A stretch of DNA of 64,000 nucleotides from DASVFB01 sp963766345 (GTDB lineage: Bacteria; Actinomycetota; Thermoleophilia; Gaiellales; Gaiellaceae). How positions within the stretch are numbered: position 1 is the first letter of the stretch; every line of letters begins with the position of its first letter. The stretch spans positions 1 to 64,000 of the forward strand of contig CAVXZL010000009.1 in assembly GCA_963766345.1 (NCBI GenBank), written 5' to 3'. The translations under genes were made by a program, and so were the position numbers. The notes under the pieces were generated by a model. The model had not been told where the DNA came from. It ran no database searches and saw only the letters and a program-made list of their open reading frames with translations. Shown here in pieces: positions 45,539-53,649 of the stretch.

Positions 45539-46360
45539 GACGCTCGCGATCGCATCGACGACCGCTCGTGGCCGCTCGCCGATCAACAGGTGACCGCAGT
45601 CCGCGATCACGCGCAGCGGAGCATCGAGGATGCTTGCGTACTCGAACGCGTCGCGAAGCGGCACCAGCCGGTCGCGCGCCCCGTGCAGCACCAGCGCAGC
45701 GATGCTCAGGCGCTCGAGCCCGCGGCGCGGATCGGTGCGCACGAGTGCGTCGGCCGCCTCGCGGACGCCGGTATGCAACGCGGCGCCGGCGAGGAACGCC
45801 TCGGCGACGCGCGGGTCGAACGAGCGAGGGTCGGCGACGCTCAGGAAGCCGAACGCGATCTCACGTAGGGACGGGCTCTGGCTCACGAGGCGGCGAAGCG
45901 GCGAGATGCGCTTACCCGGCTGGATCAGGGATGCGACGGCGAGCGCGCGCTGGCTGCGCCGCGTGCGTATCGAGATGCCGGCGGAGCCGGCGAGCACGAG
46001 GCCGCGCACGAGCTGGGGATGCCGCAGCGCGAGCCTCAGAGCGACGAGGCCCCCGAGGGAGTGGCCGGCCACGACGACCGGCGCGTCGAGCACGCCCGCG
46101 ACGCGGTCGGCGTAGCCGTCGAGCGTCGGAACCGGAGCGGGAAGCGCGGAAGAGCCGCCGTGACCGGGAAGCTCGGGCACGACGACGCGGGCGCGCTCGG
46201 CGAGGGCCGGCGCTACGGCGAGCCAGTTCGAGGCCGCGCCTCCGAGCCCGTGCAGCAGCGCCACCGTCGGGCCCTCCCCCGCCTCGAACACCCGCAGCCT
46301 CGCGCCTTTGACCTCGCAGAAACGAGCCGTGAAGCCGGGGAGGAAAGGGTTGTCTGGCAT
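45482..46360 (-). CDS. Alpha/beta hydrolase
   Basis: This 292-residue protein has VALLHGLGGAASNWLAVAPAL (oxyanion region), VVPELPGHGGSS and the nucleophile elbow GHSLGGLVALRLALRHP. VLHGARDRLVPL carries Asp and CGHLLIGERP His, giving a complete triad. It may be an esterase, lipase or haloalkane-type enzyme. It starts at ATG 46360, just upstream of a promoter reading the other way, and converges with the Nif3-like gene. Confidence 0.85.
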   Translation of the reverse strand: MPDNPFLPGFTARFCEVKGARLRVFEAGEGPTVALLHGLGGAASNWLAVAPALAERARVVVPELPGHGGSSALPAPVPTLDGYADRVAGVLDAPVVVAGHSLGGLVALRLALRHPQLVRGLVLAGSAGISIRTRRSQRALAVASLIQPGKRISPLRRLVSQSPSLREIAFGFLSVADPRSFDPRVAEAFLAGAALHTGVREAADALVRTDPRRGLERLSIAALVLHGARDRLVPLRDAFEYASILDAPLRVIADCGHLLIGERPRAVVDAIASVLDRVVDVQELPVEGELIG

Positions 46361-46379
46361 CGGGCGCGGCGACTATGAT
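46350..46379 (+). promoter_or_regulatory. Sigma-70-like promoter of the leader RNA
   Basis: TTGTCT (46350-46355), an 18-bp spacer and TATGAT (46374-46379) form a good promoter. Predicted transcription starts near 46386. It lies in the first codons of the divergent hydrolase gene. Confidence 0.65.
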
Positions 46380-46385
46380 TACGAC

Positions 46386-46482
46386 TGTTATGAGTTTCAG
46401 GAGGTCAGCGGGACTTTGAATTCCCGCCTCGACAATGGAATGAGCGACTAGCCCGCTCGGCCGTGTGCCGACGGGCTTTTTT
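46386..46482 (+). ncRNA. Candidate leader RNA / small RNA with intrinsic terminator
   Basis: Between the promoter at 46350-46379 and the terminator at 46451-46482 the transcript would be about 97 nt. It contains a stem GCGGGA (46408-46413) with TCCCGC (46422-46427). It also holds a 9-codon leader-peptide-like ORF (ATG 46390, MSFRRSAGL) and a GGAGG inside that ORF. It ends 22 nt before the small HTH gene. It could be an attenuator controlling that gene, or a free small RNA. No known riboswitch class is recognised. Confidence 0.5.
46451..46482 (+). terminator. Intrinsic terminator before the HTH gene
   Basis: GCCCG-C-TCGGC (46451-46461) pairs with GCCGACGGGC (46467-46476), with one bulged C and a 5-nt loop. 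Six T's (46477-46482) follow. It is the cleanest rho-independent terminator in the window and lies upstream of, not after, a gene. Confidence 0.85.
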
Positions 46483-46504
46483 GTGCCCTGCGAAAGGAGA
46501 GAGC

Positions 46505-46675
46505 ATGGCGAACCATCTGACGCCGGATGAGTTGTCGAAGGAGCTTGGGATCGAGCGCCAGGAAGTGATCCGCGTATGTGTCGAAGAGGGCGTGCCGATT
46601 TACCAGGGCAAGATCGACAAGACGCTGTTCCAGGCGCAGCTGGCCGCGATCGGCGCACTCCCGCCGAAGCACTGA
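46505..46675 (+). CDS. Small helix-turn-helix-like protein
   Basis: This 56-residue protein starts at ATG 46505 with AAGGAGAGAGC just before it. LTPDELSKELGIERQEVIRVCVEEG looks like a winged-helix or MerR/excisionase-type recognition module, and VPIYQGKIDKTLFQAQL is typical for the wing. It probably binds DNA or modulates transcription. It lies directly after the terminator-ended leader, so its expression may depend on readthrough. The family is not recognised. Confidence 0.65.
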   Translation: MANHLTPDELSKELGIERQEVIRVCVEEGVPIYQGKIDKTLFQAQLAAIGALPPKH

Positions 46676-46703
46676 GATATCACACGGTGGCGTGCGCGCG
46701 CGC

Positions 46704-47882
46704 TCAGCGCGCACGCCCCTCGTTCTCGAGATCCCCCGGCGTGAACTGCTCGGTGAGCAGCCGCCGGAAGCGCTGGACGTCGCCGTCGACGTAGCGGCGG
46801 CACAGCTCGAGCCCCGACGCGTAGCAACTCGTGTATGCGCGCCACGTCGGATGCAGGAGGAACTCGACCGAGCTCGCTGCACGCTCCCGTGTGTTCAGCC
46901 CCCAGCGCTGCAGGTAGTCGATCACCTCGTCGCGTGGGCGGCCCTCGATGTGCAAGAGCCGTGCCGCGTTGACCGGCATGCCGCTCAGCGCGTCGCGGAG
47001 CTCGCGCACGGCGCGTGACGTCTCTTCGTCGTAGGTAACACCAACTCCGGAGAAGACGCGCGCGGCCACGGCGTCCGTCTCTTCGCCGAAGACCATGTCG
47101 AGCGCGACCATGGCGATGCCCTCGCTCACGACCGCCTGCGGCGTGCCGACGAGGAAGATCGTCTCCTCGAGGTAGCCGTTCCCGTCGACGAGCAGCGCCT
47201 CCTTCCACGCGTGCTCGGTGTGGTGGCCCGGGTACGCCTCGTGCGCGACGAGCAGCGGCAGGAAGAACGCATCGACCGGCCGATCCGTATTGAGCACGAC
47301 GCGGCTCCGCCGGCCGCCGAGGTAGTAGTTGAACGCCGACCACGGCTCGTTCGCGACCTCCTCGAAATGCAGCGATTCGTCGTCGGGAAGCCCAACGAGG
47401 GCCTCCGTTCGCGCACGGAGCTCGCGCGAGAACGCCTGCGTGGCTGCGAGCAGCTTCTCGGGCGGCACGGTCTGGCTCTCGACCCATGCCTGATAGCGCT
47501 CCGCGAGCGTGCCGTCACCCGGCAGCGCGCCATCGACGCGCTCGTGCGCCGCCGCGAAGTGCTCGTCGGGAACGGGATCCGGCCGAACGCCGTAGCAGCG
47601 CTCGACCTCCTCGGCCCAGGTGATCGGCTCGCCGTCGAGACGACGCGCACTCGTCTCGCAGCCGAGGAGCTGCGCGCGCAGCCAGGCGGTGCGCCTCTCG
47701 TCGCCGAGGTCGAGCCCTTCTGCCAGCGCCGCGGCCTCGACGGCGAGCTCCCCCGCCGGGACGAGCGCATCGGAATCGACGCGCGCGGCGAGCTCGGGCG
47801 GGCCGTAGTAGGCGTCGACGAAACCGTCGACGTGCCGCCCGAGCCTCAGCCCGAGCAGCAGGTACCGCTCGAGGACGTTCAG
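46704..47882 (-). CDS. Zinc metalloprotease-like protein (DUF885-like)
   Basis: This protein of about 392 residues has HEAYPGHHTEH, a zinc site with two His and a catalytic Glu of the DUF885 type, and VVSEGIAMVALDMVF with the third ligand Glu. The N-terminal helical part contains RYLLLGLRLGRHVDGFVDAYYG. It may be a peptidase or carboxypeptidase. There is no canonical start near the conserved N-terminus. CTG at 47882 overlaps the ku stop as CTGA and is the likely start. It is translated after ku. Confidence 0.78.
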   Translation of the reverse strand: MNVLERYLLLGLRLGRHVDGFVDAYYGPPELAARVDSDALVPAGELAVEAAALAEGLDLGDERRTAWLRAQLLGCETSARRLDGEPITWAEEVERCYGVRPDPVPDEHFAAAHERVDGALPGDGTLAERYQAWVESQTVPPEKLLAATQAFSRELRARTEALVGLPDDESLHFEEVANEPWSAFNYYLGGRRSRVVLNTDRPVDAFFLPLLVAHEAYPGHHTEHAWKEALLVDGNGYLEETIFLVGTPQAVVSEGIAMVALDMVFGEETDAVAARVFSGVGVTYDEETSRAVRELRDALSGMPVNAARLLHIEGRPRDEVIDYLQRWGLNTRERAASSVEFLLHPTWRAYTSCYASGLELCRRYVDGDVQRFRRLLTEQFTPGDLENEGRAR

Positions 47883-48742
47883 CGCTTGCGCGACGTTGCG
47901 GCCGCGGCGGTCTTGCGCGCCCGCTCCGGCTTCTTCGCCGGTGCCGGCTTCTTCGACGCCTGCGCGACGGACGCGCGCAGCGCCTCCATGAGGTCGATCA
48001 CCGGCGCATCCTCCTCGACCGGCTCGGGCTTCGTGATCTCCTGGCCGTCGAGCTTCGCCTCGAGGAGCGAACGCAGGTTGCTGCGGTAGACGCTCTCGAG
48101 CTCCTTCGGCTCGAAGTCGGCGACGAGGCTGTCGATGACCTGCCGCGCGAGGTCGAGCTCGGCGTCGCGCACCTGCGTCTCGCTGACGGCCTCCTCGATC
48201 TCCGCCTGCGAGCGAACGTCCTCCGCAAGGAAGAGCGTCTCGAGCGCAAGCGCCTCTCCCCGCGGCCGGATCAGGCAGAACGTCTCCTGCCCGCGGAGCA
48301 CGAAGCGACCGACGGCGGCCATGCCGGAATCCTTGAGCGCCTCGAGCAGCAGCACGTACGGTCGCCTTTGGGCAACGGTGTTCGCCGGCGAGAGGTAGTA
48401 CGTGCGGTCGAAGTACACGGGATCGACCTGGTCGAGCGGCACGAAACGCGTGATGTCGATCGCGCGCGAGTCGTCGGCGAGCTGGATCGCCTCGAGGTCG
48501 GCGTCCTCGACGACGACGAACTCGCCCTTCGCGACCTCCCATCCCTTGACGATCTCGTCGGGGCCGACTTCGCGATCGTGCGTCGGGCACCAGCGCTTTT
48601 GCCGGATCGGTGTCAGGCATTCCCGGTGGAGCTGCCGGAACGACACGTCGGACGCGCGTGCCTTCGGCGACGTCGCGAGTGCAAGACCCACGGGAATGTT
48701 GACCAGACCGAAGCTGAGGGAGCCGTTCCAGATCGTCCGCAT
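47879..48742 (-). CDS. ku: DNA-end-binding protein Ku
   Basis: This 287-residue bacterial Ku opens with TIWNGSLSFGLVNIPVGLALAT-like sequence (GSLSFGLVNIPVGL) and has FRQLHRECLTPIRQKRWCP, the ring core VPLDQVDPVYFDRTYYL and the long helical arm. The C-terminus is a Lys/Ala/Pro-rich tail (KKPAPAKKPERARKTAA) as in mycobacterial Ku, which contacts DNA. Ku works in non-homologous end joining, but no LigD is present in this window. The start is ATG 48742. The stop overlaps the metalloprotease gene's CTG. Confidence 0.92.
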   Translation of the reverse strand: MRTIWNGSLSFGLVNIPVGLALATSPKARASDVSFRQLHRECLTPIRQKRWCPTHDREVGPDEIVKGWEVAKGEFVVVEDADLEAIQLADDSRAIDITRFVPLDQVDPVYFDRTYYLSPANTVAQRRPYVLLLEALKDSGMAAVGRFVLRGQETFCLIRPRGEALALETLFLAEDVRSQAEIEEAVSETQVRDAELDLARQVIDSLVADFEPKELESVYRSNLRSLLEAKLDGQEITKPEPVEEDAPVIDLMEALRASVAQASKKPAPAKKPERARKTAAAATSRKR

Positions 48743-48814
48743 GCGTACCTCGATTGTAGAGGGACCGCCTCATTTCGCCTTGCCGCGTTGTGCTCCTCCA
48801 CTACGCTTCTGCGC

Positions 48815-50555
48815 GTGGCGCAGGTCGTGAGCCTCGGCACGGAGGGTCTCGTCGCGCAGGCGCGAACGATCGGCCGCCTGTGGCTCGACGCCGTTGCGGC
48901 GAACCGAGCGACGCCCGCATTTCTCGTCGAGCGCGACGGCGCGTGGCAACCGGTGTCGTGGGCTGACGCCGCACAGACGGTCGAGGAGCTCGCGAACGGC
49001 CTCCTCGCGTCGGGCGTGCGCAAGGGCGACGCGGTCGCGATCGTCGGGCAGACGACGCTCGAGTGGTCGCTGTTCGACTTCGCGCTCGCGCTCGTCGGCG
49101 CGATCGGCGCTCCCGTCTACGCGAACAGCTCGGCCAGGGATGCGCAGTTCGTCGCCTCGCACTCCGAGGCCGTCGCGGCGCTCTGCGAGGACGAGGAGCA
49201 GCTCGCGAAGATCGAGCCGCTCGGCCTCGCGCACGTCTGGACGTTCGCCGAGCTCGACGAGCTGCGCGGGCGCGGGCGCGCGTACGCGCGCGAGCATCAC
49301 CAAGCGCTACGCGAGGCGGTGGCAAACGTGAGCGAGGACGACCTCTTCACGTACATCTACACGTCGGGTACGACGGGCCCGCCGAAGGCGTGCATGATCC
49401 GCCACCGCAACTACTACGAGATGGTCGCCGTCGTCGACCAGATCGAGGACTTCACGACCGCCGACGACGTCCTGCTGCTCTACCTGCCGCTCGCGCACAA
49501 CTTCGGGCGGCTGATGCATCTCGCGGGGCCGTACGTCGGCTACACGATCGCGTTCCTTCCGGATCCGCTCCGCACCGCCGAGGCGTTGCTCGAGGTGCAG
49601 CCGACGGTGCTGCCGAGCGTGCCGCGCGTGTACGAGAAGGTGCACACGGCCGTGCGCGCGAAGTTCGACGAGGAGACCGGCGCCAAGCGGCGGATCGTCG
49701 AGTGGGCGCTGAGTGTCGGCTCGAAGGTGAGCGCACTGCGTCAGCGAGGGATGCCCGTGCCTGCGGGACTGGAGATGCAGCGCCGCATCGCCGATCGACT
49801 CGTCTACGCCAAGGTGCACGAACGGCTCGGGCGGCAGGCTGCGGATCGCCATCTCCGGCGGCGCGCCGCTCGCGAAGGAGATCGCCGAGTTCTTCGACGC
49901 GCTCGGCATCACGATCCTCGAGGGCTACGGCCTCACGGAGTGCACGTCGGCGGCGACGGTCAATCGCCCGACGCGCTACCGCCTCGGCACGGTCGGGCCG
50001 GCACTGCCGGGAACCGAGCTTCGCCTCGGCGAAGACGGCGAGCTCTTCATCCGCAGCCCCACGGTCTTCGCCGGCTATCTCAAGGACGAAGCGGCGACGC
50101 GCGAGATCCTCGACGACGACGGCTGGCTCGGCACCGGCGATATCGCCGAGATCGACGACGACGGCTTCGTCGCGATCACGGATCGCAAGAAGGACATCCT
50201 CGTCACCGCCGGCGGCAAGAACGTCGCGCCGGCGAACCTCGAGAACGACCTCAAGGCGCACCCGGAGATCTCGCACGCGCTCGTGATCGGTGATCGCCGG
50301 CCGTTCATCGCCGCGCTCGTCACGCTCGACGCCGACGTGACCGCGTCACTCGACGACGAGCAGAAGCACGCACGCGTGCAGGAGATCGTCGACGCCGTGA
50401 ACCGCGACCGCTCGCGGTACGAGCAGATCAAGCGCTTCGCGATCCTGCCCCGCGACTTCTCGATCGACGAGGGCGAGGTAACGCCGACGCTGAAGCTGAA
50501 GCGGCGCGTGGCCCTCGACCACTTCGCCTCGGACGTCGACTCGATCTATCGCTAA
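48815..50555 (+). CDS. Long-chain acyl-CoA synthetase (AMP-binding), frameshifted
   Basis: This AMP-forming synthetase activates fatty acids. The first frame has IYTSGTTGPPKACMIRH (P-loop-like motif) and LPLAHNFGRLMHL, up to KVHERLG. The second frame resumes with RLRIAISGGAPLAKEI, EGYGLTECTSAATV (adenylate-forming core), DDGWLGTGDIAEID and KKDILVTAGGKNVAP. The break is an extra G in the GGG at 49829-49831. Removing it gives RLGGRLRIAIS and a 579-residue protein. The GTG 48815 follows a TACGCT box by 7 nt and is probably leaderless. The shift is more likely a base-call error than biology. Confidence 0.82.
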
Positions 50556-51760
50556 AGGATGCGGCGCGCGCCGACGAAGCTCGACGCGTACCAGCCGGTC
50601 ATCGAGGAGATCTTGACGACATCGCCGGTGTGCGGTGCGTGAATGAAGCTCCCGCCGCCGACGTAGATCCCCACGTGGCCGAGGCCGTCGAAGAAGACGA
50701 GGTCGCCCGGCTGTAGCTGGTCGCGCGACACCGGCACGCCGGCGGCGTACTGCGAGTAACTCGAGTGCGGAAGGGAGATGCCGACCTGCTGGTAGGCGTA
50801 CATCACGAGACCCGAGCAGTCGAAGCCACCCGGCGATGCGCCGCCCCAGACGTAGGGCGTGCCGAGGTACTGCATTGCGACCCCGACGACGCCGCCGTGG
50901 GTCGACGGCGGCGCAGCCACGGAAGCGGCCGGTGCCGCGGGCGCAGGTGCGGCCGCCGGCGCAGGAGCGGCCGCCGGAATTGCCGTCGCGTTGCCCGCCG
51001 CTGTTCCGATCGCCGCGACCTGCGGCTGCAGCGCCTGACGCGCCTGCTGCTCCCGCAACTGCCGGGCGAGCGCAGCCTGGTGAGCGGCCTCGACTGCGCG
51101 CAGGTGCTCGATCTCTGCGCGGACGGATTGCAGCAGCCGGTTGCGCTCCGCGAGCTTCGACTGGATCGAATGCTTCTCGGCGAGTCGCTGCGCGACGATC
51201 TGCTTCTGCTCGTCCTGCGCGTGGTGGAGGCGCGCCGTTTCACGCGCGACATTCGTACGGAACGTGGTGACGTCGCCGACGACGGAGCTGCGCTGATCGT
51301 TGACGCGGTTGACGGTGTCGATGCGATTGAGCAGATCGTCGAGACTCGACGAGCCGAGCAGCACCTCGATCGTTCCGTTCGAGTCGCTCGACGTGTACAC
51401 GCTCAACGCCTGACGCGCGAGCGCAACCTGCGCGTGCTTCAAGTTGACGCGTGCGACGCCGAGCTCGAAGCGTGAGCGCTGCAAGTTGTCGCCGATGCGC
51501 GCGAGCTTCACGTTCGCGAGGTTCCAGCGCTCGACAGCAGTCGAGAGCTGCGTTTCGATGCTGCCGATCTGGGAGATGATGCTCTGCGCCTCTGCTTGCT
51601 TGGATGCGACGGGTCCGGGCTCCGCGGTCGCTGCAGAGGTGACGCCGAAAGCCACTGCTACTGCACAGAGAAGTGCGGGTATGTGACGGATTTTCGGCCT
51701 GATAACGGGCTCCCCGCTAGGGGGCAAAGACTTCGCGCTTCCTCCCCCCGGAAGCGTCAC
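50552..51760 (-). CDS. Secreted NlpC/P60 peptidoglycan hydrolase with coiled coil
   Basis: This protein of about 402 residues has a signal segment (IPALLCAVAVAFGVTSAATA). A long PcsB/RipA-type coiled coil (about 55-220) contains LARQALSVYTSSDSNGTIEV and LLGSSSLDDLLNRIDTVNR. An Ala/Pro linker follows (about 255-295). The NlpC/P60 domain has FDCSGLVMYAYQQ (Cys), GDLVFFDGLGHVGIYVG (His) and FIHAPHTG. It cleaves peptide crosslinks in the wall. The start is uncertain: GTG 51760 extends the N-terminus, and TTG 51727 would give a more usual signal peptide. Its coiled coil is paralogous to the divergent neighbour's. Confidence 0.88.
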   Translation of the reverse strand: MTLPGGGSAKSLPPSGEPVIRPKIRHIPALLCAVAVAFGVTSAATAEPGPVASKQAEAQSIISQIGSIETQLSTAVERWNLANVKLARIGDNLQRSRFELGVARVNLKHAQVALARQALSVYTSSDSNGTIEVLLGSSSLDDLLNRIDTVNRVNDQRSSVVGDVTTFRTNVARETARLHHAQDEQKQIVAQRLAEKHSIQSKLAERNRLLQSVRAEIEHLRAVEAAHQAALARQLREQQARQALQPQVAAIGTAAGNATAIPAAAPAPAAAPAPAAPAASVAAPPSTHGGVVGVAMQYLGTPYVWGGASPGGFDCSGLVMYAYQQVGISLPHSSYSQYAAGVPVSRDQLQPGDLVFFDGLGHVGIYVGGGSFIHAPHTGDVVKISSMTGWYASSFVGARRIL

Positions 51761-51761
51761 A
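51682..51761 (-). other. Structured leader of the NlpC/P60 gene
   Basis: TGTGACG (51761-51755) and CGTCACA (51688-51682) could pair as a 7-bp outer stem. A hairpin CGCTTCC/GGAAGCG (51756-51736) lies inside and a CCCC-TAGC-GGGG hairpin is next to it. It follows the promoter directly. It resembles a structured 5' region, but I do not match a known riboswitch consensus. It overlaps the first codons if the upstream GTG is used. Confidence 0.35.
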
Positions 51762-51769
51762 AGGTCGGC

Positions 51770-51798
51770 ACGCTAACAGGCTTCCCGGACGTTCGCAA
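51770..51798 (-). promoter_or_regulatory. Promoter of the NlpC/P60 gene
   Basis: TTGCGA (51798-51793), a 17-bp spacer and TAGCGT (51775-51770) with a TG two bases ahead form an extended -10 promoter. Transcription would start near 51764, only a few bases before the GTG at 51760 and about 37 nt before the alternative TTG at 51727. Confidence 0.65.
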
Positions 51799-51895
51799 GG
51801 TCTTTCGAAGCCAAAAAGTAGTCAAACCTCCAGCTGTCCCAACTGTCACAAAGTCTGACGCAGCCCCGGCGCAGGTCTGTTACGTTTGACGGCTC

Positions 51896-52909
51896 GTGTG
51901 GAGGCCGGCGAGATTCGCGGCGCCCTTGCTCCTCGTTTCAATCGGCTGTGCGATCTGCGGCGTGGTCGGAGCGGCAAGCGGTGCTAACCCTGTGAAATCG
52001 GACATTCGTTCGGTCGCTGCGTTGCGCGCTGCGAGCGACACGCTCACGCAGCGCATCCACACCGCGACGCTCGATCTCTACTCGCTCGACGCACAACTCG
52101 GGCGTGCGCATGCGCAGCTCGCGGCGTTGCGCGCACAGCACGAACGCATCGCGCGCGAGCGCGCGTCGCTTCAACTTCGGCTGGACGTAACGCGACAGAA
52201 CGCGCGCGTTGCGAACCGGCGAATCGCCGTTCTTGTTCGCAACCTCTACGAGCAGCAAACGAGCGATCCGCTTGCAATCGTTCTCGGCGCGCAATCGCTC
52301 GACGACGCGATCACGACGCTCGACGACCTCAATCGTTCTGCTCAGACGCACCATCAAATCGCGCAGACATCGCGCGACGCGAAGATCTCGCTCACGGCGC
52401 TCAGGCGGACGCTCGAGCAGCAGGACGCGCACGTTCGAGCGAACGAGGAAGCGGCTGCGCGCGCCGAAGCCGCGCTCGTGCAAGCGCACGGTGCGCGGAG
52501 CGCGCTGCTCTCGGATCTCAGCGCTCGACGCAACCTCGCGGAGGGGCAGATCGCGCGGATCGACGCTCTGGCGAGCGCCTCGGCCGCGGCAACCTCGCCC
52601 GCCCCGGCAGCCGCCGCAACTGCGCCCGTCGCCCCCGTGTCCACGGGCGCGAGAACGGTGACGGTGACCGCCACGGCCTACTCGACGGAGGGAGCGACCG
52701 CGACCGGGCTTCCGGCCGGCTGGGGAACGATCGCCGTCGATCCGTCGGTGATCCCGCTCGGGACGCGGCTGACGATTCCGGGCTACGGAGACGGAGTCGC
52801 GGCGGACACGGGATCGGCGATCGCCGGCTCGACGATCGACCTGTGGTTCCCGACGGAGCAGCAGGCGCTCGCGTGGGGGCGGCGCGTCGTCGTGGTCACC
52901 GTGCACTAG
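51896..52909 (+). CDS. Secreted coiled-coil protein with C-terminal 3D domain
   Basis: The protein has 337 residues. A signal peptide (about 5-30, APLLLVSIGCAICGVVGA) leads to a coiled coil at about 40-220, which shares VRNLYEQQTSDPLAIVLGAQ and SLDDAITTLDDLNRS with the neighbour's NYTSSDSNG-type region. An Ala/Pro linker follows. The 3D domain has TAYSTEGATATGLPAGWG, AVDPSVIPLGTRL and GVAADTGSAIAGSTIDLWF, with the three conserved Asp. Such domains occur in lytic transglycosylase-like enzymes (MltA fold, resuscitation-factor-like). The start is GTG 51896. It is likely secreted. Confidence 0.85.
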   Translation: MWRPARFAAPLLLVSIGCAICGVVGAASGANPVKSDIRSVAALRAASDTLTQRIHTATLDLYSLDAQLGRAHAQLAALRAQHERIARERASLQLRLDVTRQNARVANRRIAVLVRNLYEQQTSDPLAIVLGAQSLDDAITTLDDLNRSAQTHHQIAQTSRDAKISLTALRRTLEQQDAHVRANEEAAARAEAALVQAHGARSALLSDLSARRNLAEGQIARIDALASASAAATSPAPAAAATAPVAPVSTGARTVTVTATAYSTEGATATGLPAGWGTIAVDPSVIPLGTRLTIPGYGDGVAADTGSAIAGSTIDLWFPTEQQALAWGRRVVVVTVH

Positions 52910-52944
52910 CAACTAGACTTCCCGTTTCTGACTAGGGGAGAGCG

Positions 52945-53643
52945 ATGAACGGGCCGCAAACAAGCGAGCCGCTCGAGACAACCGAGCGCATCGACGAGAG
53001 CCCTCTGCGCGTGCTGCTCGTCGACGACCACGACCTGTTCCGAACAGGGCTGCGGAACCTCCTCGAGGAGCAGGGCGTGGAGATCATCGGCGAGGCCGGT
53101 GACGGCGCCCTCGCGGTGACGCAGGTGCGCGAGCTCGCTCCGGACGTCGTCGTGATGGATCTGAACATGCCCGGCATGACCGGCGTCGAGGCGACACGCC
53201 AGATCACGTCGATCGCACCGCTGACGCGCGTCCTCGTGCTGACGATCTCCGACCACGACGCCGACGTGCTCGACGCGATCCTCGCGGGCGCGTGCGGCTA
53301 CCTGATGAAGGACGCGTCGATCGACGAGCTGATGGACGGGATCCGCGCCGCCGCTATCGGCGAGTCGCTGATCTCGTCTCACATCGCCGGGAAGGTGCTG
53401 CAGCGGGTGCGCGCGACGAGCTCGCAGCCGGAGATGGCCGAGACGATCCGCACGGAGCTGTCCGACCGCGAGATCGAGGTGCTCAAGCTGATCGCCAACG
53501 GCAAGGACAACGCGATGATCGCCGGCGAGCTGCACATCAGCCCGAAGACGGTCAAGAACCACATCTCGAACATCCTGATGAAGCTCCAGATCGAGAACCG
53601 CATCCAGGCCGCCGTCTACGCGGTCCGCAGCGGGATCGTCTAG
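52945..53643 (+). CDS. LuxR/NarL-family response regulator
   Basis: This 232-residue protein has a receiver domain with VLLVDDHDLFRTGL, the phosphoacceptor Asp72 in VVMDLNMPGMTG, TISDHDADV and the KDAS switch. It is followed by a LuxR-type HTH (about 168-228, LSDREIEVLKLIANGKDN, ISPKTVKNHISNILMKL). No histidine kinase lies in the window, so it is an orphan. It follows the 3D-domain gene by 35 nt, with a GGGGAG site before the ATG. It could control the cell-wall genes, but that is inference. Confidence 0.9.
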   Translation: MNGPQTSEPLETTERIDESPLRVLLVDDHDLFRTGLRNLLEEQGVEIIGEAGDGALAVTQVRELAPDVVVMDLNMPGMTGVEATRQITSIAPLTRVLVLTISDHDADVLDAILAGACGYLMKDASIDELMDGIRAAAIGESLISSHIAGKVLQRVRATSSQPEMAETIRTELSDREIEVLKLIANGKDNAMIAGELHISPKTVKNHISNILMKLQIENRIQAAVYAVRSGIV

Positions 53644-53649
53644 GGCGCG

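Noticed and set aside
51682..51761. c-di-AMP (ydaO) riboswitch before the NlpC/P60 gene
   Set aside because: The gene type fits, but the conserved ydaO core sequences could not be matched, and the region may be coding if the upstream GTG is used. Reported only as a structured leader.
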